Source: Microbacteriaceae bacterium (GTDB lineage Bacteria; Actinomycetota; Actinomycetes; Actinomycetales; Microbacteriaceae). Taken from it: a stretch of 10,667 bases of DNA. The DNA lies in assembly GCA_024639925.1 (NCBI GenBank), contig JAHEGA010000010.1:5406-16072 (forward strand), in the 5' to 3' direction. Below the pieces are notes generated by a model. The model was given only the letters and a program-made list of their open reading frames with translations, made no database searches and was not told the DNA's origin. How positions within the stretch are numbered: position 1 is the first letter of the stretch; the number at the start of each line of letters is the position of its first letter. Below, piece after piece: positions 5,568-10,667 of this stretch. A program made the translations under genes and the position numbers.

Positions 5568-7193
5568 ATGGCAAAACTCATTGCTTTTGACGAAGAGGCA
5601 CGGCGTGGCCTCGAGCGCGGCCTGAACACTCTGGCCGACGCCGTGAAGGTCACGCTCGGACCCCGCGGTCGCAACGTTGTCTTGGAAAAGAAGTGGGGCG
5701 CACCCACCATTACCAACGACGGTGTTTCGATTGCTAAAGAAATCGAGCTCAGCGAACCGTTCGAGAAGATCGGCGCAGAGCTCGTCAAAGAGGTCGCAAA
5801 GAAGACCGACGACGTTGCCGGTGACGGCACCACCACCTCTGTTGTTCTCGCTCAGGCTCTGGTTCGCGAAGGTCTGCGCAACGTCGCAGCCGGCGCTGAC
5901 CCGATCAGCCTCAAGCGGGGGATTGACCAGGCTACCCAGGCTGTCTCTGACGAGCTGCTGAAGAACGCCAAAGAGGTCGAGACCAAAGCAGAAATCGCCG
6001 CCACGGCATCCATCTCTGCTGCTGACCCCGCCATTGGTGACCTCATCGCTGAAGCGATCGACAAGGTCGGTAAAGAAGGCGTTGTGACTGTTGAAGAGTC
6101 CAACACGTTCGGAACCACCCTCGAGCTCACCGAAGGTATGCGCTTTGACAAGGGTTACCTCTCCGCCTACATGGTGACCGACCCTGACCGCCAGGAAGCT
6201 GTCTTCGAGGACCCCTACATCCTCATCGCTAACCAGAAGGTCTCGGCGATCAAGGACTTGCTCCCCATCGTCGACAAGGTCATCCAGTCTGGCAAGCAGC
6301 TGTTGATCATCGCCGAAGACGTCGAGGGTGAAGCCCTCGCGACTCTCGTCGTGAACAAGATCCGCGGCATCTTCAAGTCGGTTGCCGTCAAGGCTCCTGG
6401 CTTCGGTGACCGTCGTAAGGCCATGCTGCAGGACATCGCGATCCTCACCGGCGGACAGGTCATCTCGGAAGAGGTTGGCCTGAAGCTGGAAAACGTCGAG
6501 CTCGACATGCTCGGCCGTGCACGCAAGGTCGTCGTCACCAAGGACGAGACCACGATCGTTGAGGGTGCCGGCGAGTCCGACGCCATCGCCGGTCGCGTGA
6601 AGCAGATCCGCCAGGAAATCGAGAACACCGACTCCGACTACGACCGCGAGAAGCTCCAGGAGCGTCTTGCGAAGCTCGCTGGTGGAGTTGCTGTCATCAA
6701 GGCTGGCGCTGCTACCGAAGTTGAGCTCAAAGAGCGCAAGCACCGCATCGAAGATGCTGTGCGTAACGCCAAGGCTGCTGTTGAAGAGGGAATCGTCGCC
6801 GGTGGTGGCGTGGCCCTGATTCAGGCGGGCAAGGTGCTCGACAACCTCAAGCTCAAGGGCGACGAGGCAACCGGTGCGAACATCGTGAAGGTTGCGATCG
6901 ACGCTCCGCTGAAGCAGATCGCCATCAACGCGGGCCATGAGCCCGGTGTTGTTGCCGAGCACGTTCGCGGACTCAAGATTGGTCACGGCTTGAATGCCGC
7001 CACCGGTGAGTACGTCGACATGCTGGCTGCAGGAATTGCAGACCCCGTCAAGGTGACCCGCTCAGCGTTGCTGAACGCCGCCTCGATTGCTGGTCTGTTC
7101 CTCACCACGGAAGCTGTTGTTGCCGACAAGCCAGAGCCTGTGGCCGCCCCTGCGGGCGACCCCTCGGGTGGCATGGACGGAATGGGCTTCTAG
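5568..7193 (+). CDS. groEL: chaperonin GroEL (60 kDa, Hsp60)
   Basis: ATP-driven cytosolic folding chamber subunit that forms a tetradecamer and works with GroES. The 541-residue product is complete. It has GPRGRNVVLEKKWGAPTITN (31-50) with Asp51, the phosphate-binding AGDGTTTS loop with Asp86, an apical domain over about 190-370, and the returning equatorial segment HRIEDAV with Asp396 (the residue equivalent to the catalytic Asp398 of E. coli) and an EEGIVAGGGVAL motif. The C-terminus is a short Gly/Met tail (GGMDGMGF), not the His-rich tail of actinobacterial GroEL1, so this resembles the housekeeping GroEL2 type. There is no groES next to it. Control by HrcA is expected from two CIRCE operators upstream, and a strong hairpin terminator follows, so the gene is probably monocistronic. 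Codon use is strongly biased, as in highly expressed genes. Confidence 0.99.
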   Translation: MAKLIAFDEEARRGLERGLNTLADAVKVTLGPRGRNVVLEKKWGAPTITNDGVSIAKEIELSEPFEKIGAELVKEVAKKTDDVAGDGTTTSVVLAQALVREGLRNVAAGADPISLKRGIDQATQAVSDELLKNAKEVETKAEIAATASISAADPAIGDLIAEAIDKVGKEGVVTVEESNTFGTTLELTEGMRFDKGYLSAYMVTDPDRQEAVFEDPYILIANQKVSAIKDLLPIVDKVIQSGKQLLIIAEDVEGEALATLVVNKIRGIFKSVAVKAPGFGDRRKAMLQDIAILTGGQVISEEVGLKLENVELDMLGRARKVVVTKDETTIVEGAGESDAIAGRVKQIRQEIENTDSDYDREKLQERLAKLAGGVAVIKAGAATEVELKERKHRIEDAVRNAKAAVEEGIVAGGGVALIQAGKVLDNLKLKGDEATGANIVKVAIDAPLKQIAINAGHEPGVVAEHVRGLKIGHGLNAATGEYVDMLAAGIADPVKVTRSALLNAASIAGLFLTTEAVVADKPEPVAAPAGDPSGGMDGMGF

Positions 7194-7204
7194 AAGTTCC
7201 TCAC

Positions 7205-7238
7205 CACAACGGGGCATCCTTCGGGGTGCCCCGTTGTG
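7205..7238 (+). terminator. groEL terminator with UUCG tetraloop
   Basis: CACAACGGGGCATCC (7205-7219) pairs with GGGTGCCCCGTTGTG (7224-7238) as a 15-bp stem with one U-G wobble, closed by a C(UUCG)G tetraloop (7220-7223). The following bases, TCGTTTAAC, are only moderately T-rich. It begins 11 bases after the groEL stop. It lies beyond the end of the convergent WXG100 gene as well, but that strand has no T-run. Confidence 0.88.
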
Positions 7239-7242
7239 TCGT

Positions 7243-7533
7243 TTAACGCTGGAACAGGCGGGTGTTGGAGATTTCCATCTCTTGGTAGTGCCGGCCCGCG
7301 TGGGTGAGGGCTTCTGTGATGCTCTGCAGACTTTCTTCGACACGAAGCTGGGTCACCCGCCAGTTGTCGTGAACGGCTGAGAACGCGCTAGCTGCGGGAC
7401 CACTCCACGACGCCCCCAGCGAATGGAGTTGGGCATTCAAGCTTGACACTTCGCCCTGCAGACGGGCGATAGTGCTGCGGGCTTGGTGGGCGGCGTGGAT
7501 TACGGCCTCACTGTCAACGCTGTAACGGGTCAT
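7243..7533 (-). CDS. WXG100-family (ESAT-6-like) protein
   Basis: Small helical-hairpin protein of 96 residues, the type exported by Esx/type VII secretion systems. It has two predicted helices, with the turn motif SWSG (Trp43, Gly45) in the middle, and a C-terminal Y83QEME (YxxxE), close to the YxxxD/E export signal. There is no signal peptide. The start is fixed by GGAAAGGA 5 bases before the ATG. No second WXG100 gene, EccC ATPase or LXG toxin gene lies in the window, so it is an isolated member and its partner and export route are unknown. It lies between the groEL terminator and the end of the sensor kinase gene, on the same strand as the kinase but separated from it by 80 bases that contain a hairpin. 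Family call is firm; secretion is inferred. Confidence 0.88.
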   Translation of the reverse strand: MTRYSVDSEAVIHAAHQARSTIARLQGEVSSLNAQLHSLGASWSGPAASAFSAVHDNWRVTQLRVEESLQSITEALTHAGRHYQEMEISNTRLFQR

Positions 7534-7538
7534 GGTTG

Positions 7539-7546
7539 TCCTTTCC
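7539..7546 (-). promoter_or_regulatory. ribosome binding site of the WXG100 gene
   Basis: On the minus strand GGAAAGGA lies 5 bases before the ATG at 7533. Confidence 0.7.
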
Positions 7547-7565
7547 GGAGGACGCCAGAGTACGT

Positions 7566-7597
7566 CACGGTGTCAGAACGTACGTGCTGACGCCGTG
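7566..7597 (-). terminator. hairpin after the sensor kinase gene, possible terminator
   Basis: CACGGTGTCAG (7566-7576) and CTGACGCCGTG (7587-7597) form an 11-bp stem with one T-G mismatch and a 10-base loop containing ACGTACGT. It begins 16 bases past the kinase stop. No T-run follows on the minus strand, so it could be a non-canonical terminator or a protein-binding palindrome upstream of the WXG100 gene. Confidence 0.45.
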
Positions 7598-7613
7598 CCC
7601 GGTAAAGAAGTCC

Positions 7614-9107
7614 CTACGGCTGGGCCTTGGGGACACAGGGGAGTGACACAGCGAAAGTGGCCCCACCTCCTGGCGTCTCTTCCACAACGATGGAGCCCTC
7701 AAGTCGGGTGACGATGGTGTGCACGATGGCGAGACCCAGGCCGGAGCCACCGGTCTCGCGAGCCCGAGAGCTGTCCGCCCGCCACAGGCGGTCAAAGATC
7801 TTGTCGCGAATTTGAAGCGGGATACCCTCACCGTGATCGACCACTCTGATGACACCCATGTTGCGGGTGGTGTCATGGCTGAGGACCAGTTCAATGGGCG
7901 ACCCCTCAGGGCTAAAGCGCACGGCATTTTGGAGGAGGTTCACCAGGACTTGGCGAACCTTGTTCTCTTCGCCTTTGACTCGGATCGTGGGTAGGGCTGC
8001 AGGGTCCTTCACCAGTTCGCCATCACGCCATAGCGTGATGATGCGATCGGGCGAGCTAGCGCCGGCATCCAAAGTGGCATCGTGCGCAAGTGCGCCCAAG
8101 TCAAGCGGCACAATTTCGAGGGGCTTTGCCTCGTCGAGTCGGGCGAGTTCCAACAGGTCCGTAACCAGGGAGGTCATCCGCTCGGCTTCCTTTTCGATGC
8201 GCTCCATAGCTTGACCCACATCAGATTTCTTCGTAATCGCGCCCATTCGATACAACTCCGCATAGCCGCGCACCGAGACCAGGGGGGTGCGCAGTTCATG
8301 ACTGGCATCGCCGATGAAGCGCCGCATCTTGTCGATGGTGTCGGCGCGGTCGGCAAAAGCCCGATCGATCCTCGAAAGCATGGTGTTGAGGCTTCGAGTC
8401 AGCCGGCCCACCTCGGTTTGGGGAGACGCGTTACCCAGGCGCTGGGAGAAATCGCCACCGGCAAAGCGCGCCGCGGTGAGTTCAACCTCTCGGAGAGGCC
8501 GGAGCGTGCTGGTCACCAGCAATCGGCTGAGCAGCGCGCTCAATACGATCGCGATTAATCCGAACGACACGAAGATCGAGCTGAAGCTCGCCACCGTTTG
8601 CCGGGATTCCTGGAGATCAACACCAATGACCAGGGTTGCCGGGTTGGTGGTCATGGCCGCTTCGCTCACAATGCTGAGCGTGTAGGTGTGGAGGCGCCAC
8701 TCGGATTCCCCATCGACGCTCGAGACAGTGGTGGCCAACGTGTTTGCGGCGAGTCCCTCCGTGGTCACCAAGCTAACGTCGGGACGGTAGCTACTCTCGC
8801 CATCGCGGATATTGCTGGCGAGAAGTTCTCCCGACTGCGACACAGCACCGAGGAAATAGCTTCCCCGGGAGCCAGGACCGCCGGTGGTGTCAAAGGATTC
8901 AAAGTCCGGGACGCTGAGGCTTGCGGGGAGGCCGAGGGCTACCTGCTCAATTTTTCGATCCACCTCGGCCACGAGGTAGCGCTCAATGGCGATGACCGTG
9001 CCGATCCCAATTCCCGAGAGAGCCAGAGTGATGACGGCGACCGTGGCGCTGGTAATTCTGGTCCGCAAGGAGGTGGATTGCCACCATCCGTGCAGCCTTC
9101 GCAGCAT
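7614..9107 (-). CDS. sensor histidine kinase (HAMP-HisKA-HATPase)
   Basis: Membrane sensor that autophosphorylates and passes phosphate to the adjacent response regulator; the signal is unknown. The 497 residues are complete. They comprise a transmembrane helix (about 20-42), an extracytoplasmic sensing region (about 43-173) with no recognised ligand fold, a second helix (about 174-197) and a HAMP segment (about 198-250, TLRPLREVELTAARFAGGDF). Next come HisKA with the H-box FIGDASHELRTPL (His270) and a HATPase domain: N-box NLLQNAVRFSP (390-400), G1 VDHGEGIP (423-430, Asp424), F-box IFDRLW, and G2 GGSGLGLAIV (453-462). All catalytic motifs are intact. The start ATG lies 5 bases past the regulator's stop, so the two are surely co-transcribed. 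The architecture resembles MprB/TrcS-type kinases, but an exact ortholog cannot be named. Confidence 0.95.
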   Translation of the reverse strand: MLRRLHGWWQSTSLRTRITSATVAVITLALSGIGIGTVIAIERYLVAEVDRKIEQVALGLPASLSVPDFESFDTTGGPGSRGSYFLGAVSQSGELLASNIRDGESSYRPDVSLVTTEGLAANTLATTVSSVDGESEWRLHTYTLSIVSEAAMTTNPATLVIGVDLQESRQTVASFSSIFVSFGLIAIVLSALLSRLLVTSTLRPLREVELTAARFAGGDFSQRLGNASPQTEVGRLTRSLNTMLSRIDRAFADRADTIDKMRRFIGDASHELRTPLVSVRGYAELYRMGAITKKSDVGQAMERIEKEAERMTSLVTDLLELARLDEAKPLEIVPLDLGALAHDATLDAGASSPDRIITLWRDGELVKDPAALPTIRVKGEENKVRQVLVNLLQNAVRFSPEGSPIELVLSHDTTRNMGVIRVVDHGEGIPLQIRDKIFDRLWRADSSRARETGGSGLGLAIVHTIVTRLEGSIVVEETPGGGATFAVSLPCVPKAQP

Positions 9108-9112
9108 GGTGC

Positions 9113-9805
9113 CTAGGCTTTATCGGTTTTGAGCATGTACCCAAACCCGCGCTTCGTTTGAATCAACGGCTCGGGCGTGAGGGGGTCGAGCTTGCGCCGC
9201 AGGTAGGACACGTAACTTTCGACAATTCCCGCATCACCGTTGAAGTCGTATTCCCACACGTGGTCCAGAATCTGGTTCTTGGACAGAACACGGTTCGGGT
9301 TCAACATCAAGTAGCGCAACAATTTGAATTCGGTGGGGGAGAGCTCCACGTGGTTTGCCCCGAAAGAGACTTCGTGGGTGTCCTGGTCCATGGCGAGACT
9401 GCCGATGCGGAGCACGGCATCTTCTTCATCCTCCAGTGTGCGACGAAGGATGGCTTTAATCCGGGCGACAATCTCGTCGAGACTGAACGGCTTGGTGACG
9501 TAGTCGTCGCCTCCGACCGTCAGGCCGGTGATTTTGTCTTCGGTGGAGTCTTTTGCCGTGAGGAAGAGAATGGGGCAGGTGTAGCCACTGGCCCGCAGGC
9601 GCTTGGTGACACCGAAACCGTTGATGTCGGGCAGCATGACGTCCAAAATGATGATGTCGGGTTCTTCCTCGAGAACCGCAGAGATGCTCTGCGCGCCGGT
9701 GGCAACCGCGCGGACCGAGAAGCCTGCGAAGCGCAGACTCGTCGTCAGTAGGTCACGAATGTTCTCTTCGTCATCACAAACCAGTACTTTGGGTCCATCA
9801 GCCAT
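9113..9805 (-). CDS. OmpR/PhoP-family response regulator
   Basis: DNA-binding transcription factor of 230 residues, activated by the neighbouring kinase. The receiver domain (about 6-120) has the acidic pair Asp11/Asp12, phosphoacceptor Asp55 in LDVMLPDINGFG, Thr83 in FLTAKD and Lys105 in DYVTKPFSLDE. The winged-helix domain (about 131-227) has ELSPTEFKLLRYLMLNP and a recognition helix in ESYVSYLRRKLD, then the wing TKRGFGYML. It closely resembles the PhoP/TrcR group of mycobacterial regulators (LGGDDYVTKPFS-like stretch, SKNQILDHVW, GIVESYVSYLRRK). The gene starts 19 bases after the helicase stop. Directly upstream lie three 7-base direct repeats spaced 11 bases apart, the geometry bound by this family, so autoregulation is likely. 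Which genes it controls cannot be read from the window. Confidence 0.95.
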   Translation of the reverse strand: MADGPKVLVCDDEENIRDLLTTSLRFAGFSVRAVATGAQSISAVLEEEPDIIILDVMLPDINGFGVTKRLRASGYTCPILFLTAKDSTEDKITGLTVGGDDYVTKPFSLDEIVARIKAILRRTLEDEEDAVLRIGSLAMDQDTHEVSFGANHVELSPTEFKLLRYLMLNPNRVLSKNQILDHVWEYDFNGDAGIVESYVSYLRRKLDPLTPEPLIQTKRGFGYMLKTDKA

Positions 9806-9816
9806 GACCCCATTCT

Positions 9817-9845
9817 CTGAATGTTTACTGAATGTCTCCTGAAAG
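9817..9845 (-). repeat. three 7-bp direct repeats with 11-bp period, probable response-regulator box
   Basis: On the + strand: CTGAATG (9817-9823), TTTA, CTGAATG (9828-9834), TCTC, CTGAAAG (9839-9845). On the coding strand of the regulator this reads CTTTCAG, CATTCAG, CATTCAG, with the last copy ending 11 bases before the start codon. Seven-base half-sites with 4-base gaps are how PhoP/OmpR-type dimers bind. The array overlaps the 3' end and stop of the helicase gene. The function is inferred from geometry and position. Confidence 0.55.
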
Positions 9846-10667
9846 AATGAGTGGGAGGGTGTGGGGGACCTCGGTGGCTTCCATGATGCGATACCCGTAG
9901 CCCTGCTCAGCTAAAAAGCGTTGCCGGTTCAAGGCAAAATCCTGGTCCACCGTGTCTCGGGCCACCAGTGTGTAGAAAGTCGCCGGACCGCCATCGGCTT
10001 TGGGCCGGAGGATGCGACCGAGCCGTTGGGCTTCCTCCTGGCGTGAGCCAAAGGACCCGGAGATCTGGATAGCGACCGAAGCTTCGGGGAGATCGAGGGA
10101 GAAGTTGGCGACCTTGGAGACGATAAGGCGATTGATCTCGCCCGATCGGAATGCGGCGTAGAGTTCCTCGCGCGTGGCTACGGGGGTGTCCCCGGTAATC
10201 ATGGGGATATCGAGGTCCTCAGCCAGCTGTTCAATCTGATCCACGTAGGTTCCAATAATCAGGGTGGGGTCCGTGGGGTGGAGCTCCAAGAGTTCTTTCA
10301 CTACAGCGCTTTTGGTGGGGCTGGTCGCTGCCAACCGGAAGCGTTCTTTGTCGCTACCGGCCGCGTATTCGAGGCGTTCAGCAGTCGGGAGCTCCACACG
10401 AATTTCAATACAGCGCGCTGGCGCGATGTATCCCTCTGCTTCCAAGTCTTTCCAGGGCACGTCAAAGCGTTTCGGGCCGATCAACGAGAAGACGTCGCCT
10501 TCGCGACCGTCTTCGCGCACCAGGGTGGCGGTCAGGCCCAGCCGGCGCCTGGCTTGTAACTGAGCCGTGAGCTGAAAGACCGGTGCTGGCAGAAGGTGCA
10601 CCTCGTCATAGATCACGAGACCCCAATTCTTGGCATCCAGGACACCCAGATGGGCGAACTCCCCTTT
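9825..10667 (-). CDS. XPB/ERCC3-like DNA helicase, C-terminal part (5' end outside window)
   Basis: ATP-dependent superfamily 2 DNA helicase of the bacterial XPB group, linked by homology to DNA repair or unwinding. The reading frame is open to the right edge. The 280 visible residues begin shortly before the Walker B box DEVH (21-24) and continue through motif III TAT (46-48) and the XPB-specific RED triplet (51-53, LVREDGRE). Helicase domain 2 follows, with SKVANFSLDLPEA and motif VI QRLGRILRP (214-222), and a conserved RFLAEQGYGY tail. The Walker A motif and N-terminal domain, perhaps half of the protein, lie beyond the window. A GTG at 10616 is an internal Val, not a start. The sequence closely resembles mycobacterial XPB as I recall it. 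It lies 19 bases upstream of the response regulator on the same strand, so read-through into the two-component genes is possible. Confidence 0.95.
   Translation of the reverse strand, partial: KGEFAHLGVLDAKNWGLVIYDEVHLLPAPVFQLTAQLQARRRLGLTATLVREDGREGDVFSLIGPKRFDVPWKDLEAEGYIAPARCIEIRVELPTAERLEYAAGSDKERFRLAATSPTKSAVVKELLELHPTDPTLIIGTYVDQIEQLAEDLDIPMITGDTPVATREELYAAFRSGEINRLIVSKVANFSLDLPEASVAIQISGSFGSRQEEAQRLGRILRPKADGGPATFYTLVARDTVDQDFALNRQRFLAEQGYGYRIMEATEVPHTLPLILSGDIQ

Noticed and set aside
5499..6986. 495-codon open frame antisense to groEL on the minus strand
   Set aside because: Its codons lie exactly opposite groEL codons, so it stays open simply because groEL avoids TTA, CTA and TCA. 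It has no ribosome binding site or family resemblance, and similar long antisense frames over chaperone genes are a known annotation artefact.
10614..10616. GTG at 10616 as the start of the helicase
   Set aside because: The frame continues without a stop to the window edge with conserved XPB sequence (KGEF...NWGL) before it, so this is an internal Val just ahead of the DEVH box.
1..10667. CRISPR array, insertion sequence, prophage or tRNA genes
   Set aside because: No repeat-spacer pattern, transposase, inverted terminal repeats, integrase or tRNA-like cloverleaf was seen; coding density and composition are even throughout.

Overview
The window is about 58% GC by eye, almost wholly coding, and looks like chromosome from an actinobacterium, most likely a Microbacteriaceae-type organism. 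That placement is an inference. It rests on a bacterial XPB helicase, a DUF3263/LytR_C gene pair, a groEL without an adjacent groES under two CIRCE operators, a WXG100 protein and an HmuT/HtaA heme pair, all familiar in Actinobacteria. No phage, IS element, CRISPR array, tRNA or rRNA was seen.

Layout, left to right. (1) 1-732 (+) is the 3' part of a YdcZ-family DMT permease. It converges on msrB (729-1130, -), with stop codons overlapping by 3 bases. (2) An ElaA-type GNAT acetyltransferase (1183-1650, +) diverges from msrB. It overlaps by 8 bases an exported, membrane-anchored HtaA-domain protein (1643-2350, +). The HtaA gene converges on, and overlaps by 41 bases, a heme-binding lipoprotein gene of the HmuT family (2310-3413, -). 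No heme permease or ATPase gene lies in the window. (3) 3475-5449 (+) is an envelope block: a DUF3263 protein, a membrane-anchored LytR_C protein (the arrangement of mycobacterial Rv0430-Rv0431/VirR), then a DUF3048 lipoprotein. (4) groEL (5568-7193, +) has two CIRCE operators upstream and a UUCG-capped terminator downstream. (5) On the minus strand, a lone WXG100 protein (7243-7533) is followed upstream by a co-directional block transcribed right to left: XPB-family helicase (partial, enters from the right edge), OmpR/PhoP-family response regulator, and HAMP-type sensor kinase.

How they may work together. HtaA and HmuT are the surface and membrane heme-relay components of actinobacterial heme uptake. 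The LytR_C and DUF3048 proteins act at the membrane/cell-wall face. GroEL is expected to be controlled by HrcA through CIRCE. The two-component pair is probably autoregulated: three 7-bp direct repeats with an exact 11-bp period (9817-9845) lie just upstream of the regulator's start codon, which is the geometry of OmpR/PhoP-family boxes. This is the most interesting unlisted signal in the window. I found no clear evidence of a wholly new multi-gene system. The strongest leads are that repeat array, the tail-to-tail overlap of the heme genes with no permease nearby, and the VirR-like envelope block.
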